A stretch of 42,865 bases of DNA from Nitrosomonadales bacterium (lineage in GTDB: Bacteria; Pseudomonadota; Gammaproteobacteria; Burkholderiales; Gallionellaceae). Under the pieces are notes generated by a model, which saw nothing but the letters and a program-made list of their open reading frames with translations, made no database searches and was not told where the DNA came from. Below, piece after piece: positions 18,117 through 25,144 of this stretch (the stretch's first letter is position 1; the number at the start of each line of letters is the position of its first letter). The DNA lies in NCBI GenBank assembly GCA_016223025.1, contig JACRPU010000011.1, positions 1-42,865 on the forward strand, in the 5' to 3' direction. The position numbers and the translations under genes are program-made.

Positions 18117-18148
18117 TTGATGAACAGGAAAATCAGTCAGAACCAAAG

Positions 18149-18176
18149 TTGATTTGCACGATGGGACTGGCATAAT
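18149..18176 (+). promoter_or_regulatory. Possible promoter of the DUF433/DUF5615 pair
   Basis: TTGATT (18149-18154), a 16-bp spacer and CATAAT (18171-18176) precede the antitoxin start by 27 bp. A separate promoter is expected for an autoregulated toxin-antitoxin pair. Confidence 0.4.
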
Positions 18177-18203
18177 CAAGCGAAATGCGTAAGGAGAAAA
18201 ACC

Positions 18204-18449
18204 ATGAACATGAACTACAAACCCTATATCACCCGCGATCCCTCGATCTGCGGCGGCGAACCTGTCATCACCGGCACACGGATAACAGTGCGCACCATCC
18301 TCGCCAGTCTGGCAGAAGGGATGAGCACGGAGGAACTCTTGCTGGATTTTCCGACGCTCAGCCGTGATGCCGTGCGTGCCGTTGTTGCTTTTGCGGCAAT
18401 ATCGGCAGAAGAAGACCTGCCTTTGCCGGCAACTCCGGTTCTGGCATGA
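18204..18449 (+). CDS. DUF433 family antitoxin
   Basis: This 81-residue protein has the DUF433 pattern ITRDPSICGGEPVITGTRITVRTILASLAEGMSTEELLLDFPTLS, a small helix-turn-helix-like fold. DUF433 proteins are usual partners of DUF5615 PIN-like toxins and are thought to bind DNA and the toxin. AAGGAG lies 7 bp before the ATG. The stop overlaps the next start as ATGA. Confidence 0.92.
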   Translation: MNMNYKPYITRDPSICGGEPVITGTRITVRTILASLAEGMSTEELLLDFPTLSRDAVRAVVAFAAISAEEDLPLPATPVLA

Positions 18450-18796
18450 AGATCAAGCTCGACGAAAACCTGCCCGCGAGGTTGGTGCCCATTCTGCAAC
18501 AACACGGGCACGACGTTGACACCGTACCCGATGAGTACTTGAGCGGCAGACCGGATACGGAAATCTGGCAGGCTGCGGGTACGGAAGGCCGTTTTCTGAT
18601 CACCCAGGACCTGGATTTTTCCGACACCCGCCAATTCGCGCCCGGCACACACGCCGGTTTGTTGCTGGTGCGTTTACGTGAACCGGGCGCCCATGCCCTG
18701 CTGGAAGCCATCAATGCCGTTGCCGCCGAGATCGCCGGTTGGGGCGGCTGCTTTGTCGTCCTCACCGAAAACAAAATTCGAATCAAGCGCCCATGA
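18446..18796 (+). CDS. DUF5615 PIN-like toxin
   Basis: This 116-residue protein starts MKIKLDENLPARLVPILQQHGHDVDTV and has FLITQDLDFSDTRQFAPGTHAGLLLVRL. The acidic residues (Asp6, Glu7, then Asp-Leu-Asp) match the metal site of the PIN-like Mut7-C/DUF5615 RNase fold. It overlaps the DUF433 gene by 4 bp and the methyltransferase gene by 4 bp, so the pair is embedded in the restriction operon and could act as an addiction or abortive-infection module. Confidence 0.9.
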   Translation: MKIKLDENLPARLVPILQQHGHDVDTVPDEYLSGRPDTEIWQAAGTEGRFLITQDLDFSDTRQFAPGTHAGLLLVRLREPGAHALLEAINAVAAEIAGWGGCFVVLTENKIRIKRP

Positions 18797-20400
18797 CGAC
18801 TGACGCCGCGCGTTTCCAGAAGCTGCCCAATGAGTTTCAAACTGGAGAACAAGAAGTCATGATCGAACAGGTCAGCTTCACCCTGCGCGGTCGCAATCCT
18901 GATGTGCTGACATGTATTGCCAATCTTTCCAACGACGAGGTGTTCACCCCGCCGGAGTTCGCCAACCGGATGCTGGATACCCTTGCCGAGGCGTGGGCGG
19001 CCAGCCACAACGGGGCGAACCTCTGGGCGGACAAAACCGTGAAGTTCCTCGACCCGTGTACCAAGTCGGGCGTATTCCTGCGGGAAATCACCAGCCGTCT
19101 GAACAAGGGTCTCGCAGATGAAATGCCGAGCCTTGAAGAAAGAGTCAATCACATTTTGACCAAGCAAGTGTTTGGTATCGGCATTACGCATCTCACCAGC
19201 CTGCTGGCGCGACGCAGCGTGTATTGCTCGAAGCACGCCAATGGATCGCACTCCATCGCCAAGGGCTTTGATAGTGAGGCGGGCAATATCTGGTTCGAGC
19301 GTACCGAGCATATCTGGGCCAACGGCAAATGCACATTTTGCGGCACCAGCCAAGCGGCGCTGGATCGCGGCGAGGCGCTGGAAACTCACGCTTACGCGTT
19401 CATTCACACAGACAACATCAAGACTCGGATAACCGAGTTGTTTGGAGGCAATATGCAGTTCGATGTCATCATTGGCAACCCGCCGTACCAGTTGGACGAC
19501 GGCGGCTTTGGCAAGAGTGCCGCACCGATTTATCAGTTGTTCGTGGAGCAGGCCAAGAAGCTTGAACCGCGTTATCTATCTCTGGTAATTCCAGCGCGCT
19601 GGTTCGCTGGCGGCAAAGGGCTGGATGAGTTCAGAGAGGCAATGCTTACCGACAATCGCCTGCGTTCAATTGATGACTACCTCAGCGCGGCGGATGTATT
19701 TCCGGGCGTAGGCCTCAAAGGTGGCGTGTGTTACTTCCTATGGGAACGGGACAACCCTGGCCTCTGCCGCGTGACCACCCGCTTCAAGGATTGGCCTGTC
19801 TCGACCGCCACGCGACGGTTGCTTGAACAGGGCGCGGATGTGTTCATCCGCTTCAATGAAGGGCTGTCGATTCTCAAGAAAGTTGTTGCTGTCGAAACAG
19901 GGCAATCTGAAACTCTCTTGCTACCAGAAGGTAAGCGATTTGATCGGCTCGTCAGTTCCAGAAAGCCGTTCGCACTTGAAACAACTTTCAAGGGCAAGGC
20001 AACAAAGCGCGCTGGTGATGTGCTCATCTACCAGAACGGCGGAACAGGGTACGTCGCCAGAAACACCGTACCGTCTGGCACTGAACTCATTGACAAGTGG
20101 AAGATTTATGTTGGCCGCGCTGCGCCCGGCACCGGCAATCGCGACACCTATCCGCATCGCATCCTCAGTACGCCCTTTATTGGTGAGCCGGGCAGCATCT
20201 GTTCCGAAACCTATTTGTGCATCGGCCCGCTCGATTCCAAGAGCGAGGCCGAAAGTGTTTTGTCTTACCTCACCTGCCGGCTGACGCGTCTGCTGATTCT
20301 TCTGCACAAACCTTCGCAAGACACCACGCGCAAGGTTTACACCTTCGTGCCCACGCAGAATTGGACTAACTTTCATGCAGCAGAAGCGCAGCGCCCCTGA
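18793..20400 (+). CDS. Eco57I-like N6-adenine DNA methyltransferase, C-terminus cut by an insertion
   Basis: This 535-residue protein has EVFTPPEFANRMLDTL (FxP region), the SAM motif LDPCTKSGVF (86-95) and the catalytic NPPY (229-232) in DVIIGNPPYQLDDGG. A pair of cysteine motifs (VYCSKH and CTFCG) may bind zinc. The C-terminal half is probably target recognition. The frame ends in an unrelated tail after PTQNWT because a 128-bp insertion starts there; the natural C-terminus (QWTDADLYAKYGL onward) lies after it. The enzyme lost about 45 residues and may or may not work. Start: ATG 18793 overlaps the toxin stop; ATG 18859 is an alternative. Confidence 0.88.
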   Translation: MTTDAARFQKLPNEFQTGEQEVMIEQVSFTLRGRNPDVLTCIANLSNDEVFTPPEFANRMLDTLAEAWAASHNGANLWADKTVKFLDPCTKSGVFLREITSRLNKGLADEMPSLEERVNHILTKQVFGIGITHLTSLLARRSVYCSKHANGSHSIAKGFDSEAGNIWFERTEHIWANGKCTFCGTSQAALDRGEALETHAYAFIHTDNIKTRITELFGGNMQFDVIIGNPPYQLDDGGFGKSAAPIYQLFVEQAKKLEPRYLSLVIPARWFAGGKGLDEFREAMLTDNRLRSIDDYLSAADVFPGVGLKGGVCYFLWERDNPGLCRVTTRFKDWPVSTATRRLLEQGADVFIRFNEGLSILKKVVAVETGQSETLLLPEGKRFDRLVSSRKPFALETTFKGKATKRAGDVLIYQNGGTGYVARNTVPSGTELIDKWKIYVGRAAPGTGNRDTYPHRILSTPFIGEPGSICSETYLCIGPLDSKSEAESVLSYLTCRLTRLLILLHKPSQDTTRKVYTFVPTQNWTNFHAAEAQRP

Positions 20401-20497
20401 TTATGAAATAGGTTCTACTGGGCCTGAACTTATCCACAGAGTAACAGATTGATTCCATGCAACATACGGCTGTTTTCGTAAATGTATTTCACGCTAA
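20370..20497. mobile_element. 128-bp insertion with CTAA duplication in the methyltransferase gene
   Basis: The tetramer CTAA occurs at 20366-20369 and 20494-20497. Removing the 128 bp between equal points joins AATTGGACTAA to ACAGTGGACG and gives NWTKQWTDADLYAKYGL in one frame. The insert contains CCCCTGATTATGAAA (also in the 117-bp repeat loop) and GTAACAGATTGATT (also at about 16949). It carries no gene and no clear terminal inverted repeat, and its length shifts the frame. Confidence 0.7.
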
Positions 20498-20636
20498 ACA
20501 GTGGACGGACGCTGACCTCTACGCGAAGTACGGCCTGACGGTCAGTGAGATTGCCTTCATTGAAAAGATAGTCCGCCCGATGGATCTCGCCAGTGATTTG
20601 CTCGAAGATGTCACGGTAGTCGAAGAAGATGACTAA
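20457..20636 (+). pseudogene. Detached C-terminal tail of the Eco57I-like methyltransferase
   Basis: An open frame of 59 codons from ATG 20457 reads first 13 codons of inserted DNA, then KQWTDADLYAKYGLTVSEIA and FIEKIVRPMDL. This is the natural end of the upstream methyltransferase, now out of frame with it. The stop TAA at 20634 overlaps the DUF1016 start, as the intact gene would have done. It may still be translated as a separate short peptide. Confidence 0.72.
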
Positions 20637-21801
20637 GCCCAAGCGGCAGATTTCTGCGGAAAAGCCGGATGCCCTCTTCGGGCGCGTCGTGTCCATCCTT
20701 GAACAGGCGCAGGGCAATGTGGTTCGGGCCGTGAACACCAACATGGTGCTGGCTTACTGGTTGATCGGGCGGGAGATCGTCGAGGCCTTGCAGGGTGGCG
20801 AAGGGCGCGCCGAATATGGCAAAAAAGTCATTGCAGACCTGTCCGCGCGGCTGACGGAGCGGTATGGACAAGGGCTTTCGGTAGCAAACCTGAAGAATTT
20901 CAGGCAATTTTTCCAAGCCTATTCCGAGCGATGCACTTCGATTGGCTACCCGCTGGGTAGCCAATTGCTGGACTCGGTAATTCCCCACCCCACGGGTGGA
21001 GAGTTGGTTCAGTCCAAAAAAAGCTACCCGCCGGGTAGCGAATCCCTTCAAGGCTTCTCGCCCCAACTCTCCTGGTCGCATTACCGTGCTCTGATGCGGG
21101 TGGAGAATGTGGCTGCCCGCGATTTCTACGAACGGGAAGCCAGCGAATGCGGCTGGTCGAAGCTGCAACTGGAACGGCAGATTCACAGTTTTTACTATGA
21201 CCGGATTATTGCCAATCGCGGCGAGCAGGGCTTGCTGCCCGATGGCCGTGAGCGCTTGCCAGGAGAAAGTGTTCAGCCATCCCATCTGCTCAAGTCGCCG
21301 ATGGTGCTGGAGTTTCTGGGGCTTCCCGATTTTTGTGAACTGCATGAAAGCAGACTCGAACAGGCAATTATCGACAACTTGCAAAACTTTCTGCTGGAGC
21401 TGGGCAAGGGTTTTTCTTTTGTGGCTCGTCAGAAGCGCATACGGTTCGGGGACGACGATTTCTACATCGATCTTGTTTTCTACAACTACATCCTGAAGTG
21501 CTTCCTGCTGCTTGATCTGAAAATGGGCAAGCTGACCCACGCCGATGTCGGGCAAATGGACGGCTATGTCAGGCTCTACGAAGACCAGTTCAAAATCCCC
21601 GGTGACAACCCCACCATTGGTTTGCTGCTTTGTTCCGACAAAAGCGAAGCGGTTGCCAAGTACTCTATCCTGAACGAGAACAAGCAGATTTTTGCTTCCA
21701 AATACCTGCCCAACCTGCCGACAGAAGAACAACTCCGGCTTGAGGTCGAGCGGGAACGGCATCTCATCGAGTCTGCCTTGGAGGATCGCGCCGATGAGTA
21801 A
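20629..21801 (+). CDS. DUF1016 (YhcG-like) PD-(D/E)XK nuclease
   Basis: This 390-residue protein has both YhcG domains. The N-terminal domain includes VLAYWLIGREIVEALQGGEGRAEYGKKVIADLSARL and FRQFFQAY, then LSWSHYRALMRVEN. The C-terminal nuclease has DDDFYIDLVFYN and LLDLK, giving a PD-(D/E)XK site with Asp281, Asp296 and Lys298. A linker of about 50 residues (about 103-143) is encoded by three DNA hairpins. DUF1016 proteins occur widely beside restriction and defence genes. The start overlaps the methyltransferase tail by 8 bp. Confidence 0.9.
   Translation: MTKPKRQISAEKPDALFGRVVSILEQAQGNVVRAVNTNMVLAYWLIGREIVEALQGGEGRAEYGKKVIADLSARLTERYGQGLSVANLKNFRQFFQAYSERCTSIGYPLGSQLLDSVIPHPTGGELVQSKKSYPPGSESLQGFSPQLSWSHYRALMRVENVAARDFYEREASECGWSKLQLERQIHSFYYDRIIANRGEQGLLPDGRERLPGESVQPSHLLKSPMVLEFLGLPDFCELHESRLEQAIIDNLQNFLLELGKGFSFVARQKRIRFGDDDFYIDLVFYNYILKCFLLLDLKMGKLTHADVGQMDGYVRLYEDQFKIPGDNPTIGLLLCSDKSEAVAKYSILNENKQIFASKYLPNLPTEEQLRLEVERERHLIESALEDRADE
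20941..21039 (+). repeat. Three hairpins inside the DUF1016 linker
   Basis: A perfect 11-bp stem with a 3-base loop covers 20941-20965 (ATTGGCTACCC, GCT, then the complement). A 6-bp stem CCACCC/GGGTGG covers 20985-20999. A 7-bp stem GCTACCC/GGGTAGC covers 21023-21039. The first and third share GCTACCCGCYGGGTAGC. All lie in the variable linker of the protein and keep the frame open. Confidence 0.7.
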
Positions 21802-21831
21802 GCACATCGAGGAAATCCTCGCATCCAAGCC
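21783..21831 (+). repeat. Direct repeat flanking the DUF559 cassette, left copy
   Basis: It begins GGATCGCGCCGATGAGTAAG and later reads ATCGAGGAAATCCTCGC, matching 22377-22428 with a 3-bp length difference and a few substitutions. It spans the end of the DUF1016 gene and a copy of the helicase gene's start. Confidence 0.75.
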
Positions 21832-21976
21832 AGACGCGCTCTTCGGGCGCGAGATCGTCGAGGCCCGCGATTTCCATGAGCGCGCAGCTCTTCCAAGAGC
21901 CCCAAAGAGTCCCCCCGCCCCTGGCGGGCGGGGGTTAGGGGGCGGGGGAAACTTGCTGTCGGCAGGAAGAGCATGA
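21794..21976 (+). pseudogene. 60-codon remnant frame after the DUF1016 gene
   Basis: The frame starts MSKHIEEILASKPDALFGRE. The first residues resemble the start of the helicase (MSKPTIEEILAPKPEA). KPDALFGR repeats wording from the DUF1016 start, and ARDFHERA resembles its ENVAARDFYERE segment. The rest is read from a GC-rich inverted repeat (PPAPGGRGLGGGG). It is best seen as a chimeric remnant of an older gene start, not a working protein. Confidence 0.5.
21911..21951 (+). repeat. Left inverted repeat of the DUF559 cassette
   Basis: This GC-rich arm centres on CTGGCGGGCGGGGGTTAGGG and pairs with the reverse complement of 22318-22360 over about 40 bp with few mismatches. Together the arms bracket the DUF559 gene. 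Confidence 0.8.
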
Positions 21977-22395
21977 AACCGCGCCATCCCCTTCAGAATT
22001 TTGCCCGTGAACTGCGAAACAGCAGCACGGACGTTGAATGCCTGCTGTGGAGGTATTTAAAAAACCGTCAAGTTGAAGGCGTTAAATTTCGCAGACAACA
22101 GCCGATTGAAACATACATCGTTGATTTCGTATCCTTCGGAAAAAGGATAGTCATTGAACTCGATGGTGGCCAGCATTCAGAAAACAGTGAATACGACAGA
22201 CAAAGAGACCATTGTTTACGGGCAAACGGATACAAGGTGTTACGCTTTTGGAACAACGATGTGATTGAGAATATTGAGGGGGTGCTGGAGGTTGTCAGAG
22301 AGTGCTGCATGGCGGCGGTTCCCCCACCCCCTAACCCCCGCCCGCCAGGGGATGGGGAATTAGTTTCGACGATTTTGGATCGCGCCGATGAGTAA
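21973..22395 (+). CDS. DUF559 (Vsr-like) PD-(D/E)XK endonuclease
   Basis: This 140-residue protein has the whole DUF559 pattern: ARELRNSSTDVECLLWRYLK, then VEGVKFRRQQPIETYIVDF, VIELDGGQH and GYKVLRFWNNDVI. Asp51, Glu62 and the following Asp64/Gln67 form the nuclease site related to the very-short-patch repair enzyme. The last 28 residues (PPPPNPRPPG and LDRADE) are read from the right inverted repeat and the duplicated junction. AGGAAG precedes the ATG. It sits between DUF1016 and helicase genes that would otherwise overlap, so it looks like an insertion. Confidence 0.9.
   Translation: MKPRHPLQNFARELRNSSTDVECLLWRYLKNRQVEGVKFRRQQPIETYIVDFVSFGKRIVIELDGGQHSENSEYDRQRDHCLRANGYKVLRFWNNDVIENIEGVLEVVRECCMAAVPPPPNPRPPGDGELVSTILDRADE
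22318..22360 (+). repeat. Right inverted repeat of the DUF559 cassette
   Basis: This arm includes CCCCTAACCCCCGCCCGCCA and is the reverse complement of the arm at 21911-21951 apart from a few substitutions. It lies inside the 3' end of the DUF559 coding frame. Confidence 0.8.
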
Positions 22396-22428
22396 GCCCA
22401 CCATCGAGGAAATCCTCGCGCCCAAGCC
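22377..22428 (+). repeat. Direct repeat flanking the DUF559 cassette, right copy
   Basis: This is the second copy of the junction GGATCGCGCCGATGAGTAAG, followed by ATCGAGGAAATCCTCGC. It contains the real start of the helicase gene and gives the DUF559 protein the same final residues (DRADE) as the DUF1016 protein. Confidence 0.75.
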
Positions 22429-24928
22429 GGAAGCCCGCCCGCGCATTTACGCCTACTCGATAGCCGACAAAGCACACAAGGGTCTGCTCAAGGTGGGGCA
22501 GACGACGCGCGATGTGAAGCAGCGCGTCGCGGAGCAGGTAAAGACGGCCACTATCAAGAACTATCGCATAGAGCTGGACGAATCCGCAGAGCGCGACGAT
22601 TGCACTCTCTTCAGCGATCACGATGTGCGCGCGGCGCTCGTGAGGAAGGGTTTCGAGAACGTCGAATTGGAGTGGATGCGTTGCTCGGTCAAGGAGGTTA
22701 AGACCGTGCTCGCCGAGCTGCGCACCGGCCAGAAATTCACCGGTACGCATCACGAAACTTTCCCGATGCGCCGCGAGCAGCTTGACGCCGTAGCCAAGAC
22801 GTCTGACTACTACCACTCGATCTGGGCTGAAGACAAGAATGCCGTTCCACGTTTTCTGTGGAACGCGAAGATGCGCTTCGGCAAGACCTTCACCACCTAC
22901 CAGTTGGCGAAGAAGCTGAAGGCCAAGCGCGTGCTCGTGCTGACCTTCAAGCCCGCAGTCGAGGATGCCTGGCAAAGCGACCTTGAATCGCATGTTGACT
23001 TTGATGGGTGGCAGTATCTGTCGAAATCCTCCGGCAGCGATCCGACGCAGATTGATCCTAAAAAGCCGGTGGTCTATTTCGGCTCTTTCCAGGACCTGCT
23101 TGGCCGCGACGCGGCGGGGAACATCAAGCCCAGGAACGAGTGGCTGCACACGGTGAATTGGGACCTTGTGGTGTTTGACGAGTACCACTTCGGCGCGTGG
23201 CGCGAAACCGCAAAAGAGCTGTTCGAGGGCGAGGAGGAGGGGGTTGCCAAGAAGGAATCCGCCCTTGAGTACGCGGCAGACTTGCGGGACGTGAACGAGG
23301 ACCTGAGCGTGCTCTCTGAGAAGGAGACCGAGTTTCTGCCCATCACCACCCGTGCTTACCTGTACCTCTCCGGCACGCCGTTCAAGGCGCTGTCCACGGG
23401 GGAGTTCATCGAGGAGCAGATTTTCAACTGGACGTACACCGACGAGCAACGCGCCAGGGAGGCATTCGCCGCTACGAATCCGGGCCAGCGCAACCCCTAC
23501 GGTGCGCTGCCGCAGATGCGGTTGCTGACCTATCAGATGCCGGACGAATTACTGGCCATTGCGAGCGGCGGCGAATTTGACGAGTTCGACCTCAACGAGT
23601 TTTTCGCCGCGACCGGCGCGGGCAAAACCGCAAAATTCAAGCATAAGAGCGATGTGCAGAAGTGGCTGGACATCATCCGTGGGGGCTATGCGCCCAAATC
23701 GGTCGAGCATCTGAAGACGGGTACGCGGCCACCGTTCCCGTATTCGGATGTGCGCGTGCTGCCCTATTTGCAGCACGCGTTCTGGTTCCTGCCCAACGTC
23801 GCGGCCTGCCATGCGATGGGGAACCTGCTGGCGGAAAAGCACAACGTCTTTTGGCATGACTACACAGTGGTCGCCGCCGCAGGCGCCTCGGCGGGCATTG
23901 GGCTGGAGGCGTTGCCGCCGGTGCGCAAAGCGATCGGGAGCGGATTCGACACCAAGACCATCACGCTCTCGTGCGGCAAGCTCACCACGGGCGTCACCGT
24001 GTCGCAGTGGTCGTCGATCTTGATGCTGCGCAATCTCAAGTCACCCGAGACCTATTTTCAGGCCGCGTTCCGCGTGCAGTCGGCGTGGTCGATCAAAAAC
24101 CCCAACGGCGACAACCCGAACGAAGAGGAGATACTCAAACCCGTCTGCTTCGTGTTTGACTTTGCGCCCACCCGCGCGCTGCGGCAACTTTCGGAGTACG
24201 GCATCGGCCTGTCGCCCAACGAATCGAACCCGGAAAATGCGGTCAAGGAGCTGGTGTCCTTCCTGCCCGTGCTGGCCTATGACGGCGCAAACATGACGCA
24301 GATTGACGCGGGTGGCATTCTTGACATCGCGATGGCTGGCACCTCGGCCACGCTGCTGGCACGCAAGTGGGAGAGCGCGATGCTGGTGAACGTGGACAAC
24401 GACACGCTGCGCCGCGTTCTGGACAATCCGGAAGCAATGGCCGCCGTGGAGCGGATCGAAGGTTGGCGCTCGCTGGGTGACAACATCATCGAGACCATCA
24501 TCAACAAGAGCGAGAAGGTCAAGGAACTCAAGAACAAGGCGAAGAACGAGGACTTGTCGGCAAAGGAGAAGAAGGAACTCTCCGACGAAGAGAAAGAATA
24601 CAAGTCCAAGCGCAAGCTGGTGCAGGAGAAGCTGATCAAGTTTGCGACCCGCATTCCGGCGTTCATGTACCTCACCGACTTCCGCGAGAACACGTTGCAG
24701 GATGTGATCACCAAGCTCGAACCGGACCTGTTTCTGGCCGTCACCGGATTGACGGTCAAAGACTTCCACCTGCTCGTCCGTCTCAAGGTTTTCAATACTG
24801 AACAGATGAACCAGGCCGTCTTTGCCTTTCGCCGTTACGAGGATGCGTCACTTCGCTATACGGGAATCGAAAGCCATGAGGGTTTAAGACACTATGGGCT
24901 ATACGATACCGTGGTGGCGAAGGATTGA
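22388..24928 (+). CDS. GIY-YIG nuclease-DExH helicase fusion (restriction-type)
   Basis: This is an 846-residue protein. The N-terminus (about 18-110) matches the GIY-YIG branch T5orf172/MUG113: IYAYSIADKAHKGLLKVGQT then TRDVKQRVAEQ. From about 130 a superfamily-2 helicase follows, with AKMRFGKTF as the ATP loop (Lys166), DEYH at 264-267 and LYLSGTPFKAL as motif III. A charged, probably coiled segment (about 715-750) precedes a C-terminal domain. The likely role is ATP-driven DNA translocation and cutting, like the R subunit of type I/III restriction systems. It partners with the methyltransferases upstream by position. Confidence 0.85.
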   Translation: MSKPTIEEILAPKPEARPRIYAYSIADKAHKGLLKVGQTTRDVKQRVAEQVKTATIKNYRIELDESAERDDCTLFSDHDVRAALVRKGFENVELEWMRCSVKEVKTVLAELRTGQKFTGTHHETFPMRREQLDAVAKTSDYYHSIWAEDKNAVPRFLWNAKMRFGKTFTTYQLAKKLKAKRVLVLTFKPAVEDAWQSDLESHVDFDGWQYLSKSSGSDPTQIDPKKPVVYFGSFQDLLGRDAAGNIKPRNEWLHTVNWDLVVFDEYHFGAWRETAKELFEGEEEGVAKKESALEYAADLRDVNEDLSVLSEKETEFLPITTRAYLYLSGTPFKALSTGEFIEEQIFNWTYTDEQRAREAFAATNPGQRNPYGALPQMRLLTYQMPDELLAIASGGEFDEFDLNEFFAATGAGKTAKFKHKSDVQKWLDIIRGGYAPKSVEHLKTGTRPPFPYSDVRVLPYLQHAFWFLPNVAACHAMGNLLAEKHNVFWHDYTVVAAAGASAGIGLEALPPVRKAIGSGFDTKTITLSCGKLTTGVTVSQWSSILMLRNLKSPETYFQAAFRVQSAWSIKNPNGDNPNEEEILKPVCFVFDFAPTRALRQLSEYGIGLSPNESNPENAVKELVSFLPVLAYDGANMTQIDAGGILDIAMAGTSATLLARKWESAMLVNVDNDTLRRVLDNPEAMAAVERIEGWRSLGDNIIETIINKSEKVKELKNKAKNEDLSAKEKKELSDEEKEYKSKRKLVQEKLIKFATRIPAFMYLTDFRENTLQDVITKLEPDLFLAVTGLTVKDFHLLVRLKVFNTEQMNQAVFAFRRYEDASLRYTGIESHEGLRHYGLYDTVVAKD

Positions 24929-24958
24929 CGGGTCAACTAGAGGAACGTCGGGGCACTA

Positions 24959-25073
24959 ATGGTACATGGCAATCCCTTTGAGTTGACATCCGATTCAGTG
25001 GTAAAGGATTTCTTTACAACTGCCGCCGATGGCAAGCAGTACCGCACTAAGCATTACAACCTGGACGCGATTA
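24959..25073 (+). pseudogene. RhuM-family remnant at the right edge of the island
   Basis: The frame reads LTSDSVVKDFFTTAADGKQY then RTKHYNLDAI, the most conserved part of the RhuM (virulence protein, PF13310-type) family. The family sequence breaks after NLDAI; what follows does not match. Intact RhuM proteins are about 330 residues. The remnant frame runs without a stop into the beta-barrel gene, so an automatic caller could fuse the two. RhuM genes are common next to type I restriction genes. Confidence 0.65.
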
Positions 25074-25144
25074 ACCATGCGCAACGAATTTCTGGTACGC
25101 ACACTATTCGCGCACAAAACTGGCTTGCGCGTGTGGGCGGACTG

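Noticed and set aside
16463-25144. Island integrated at a tRNA gene
   Set aside because: No tRNA gene or tRNA-like end was found at either edge.
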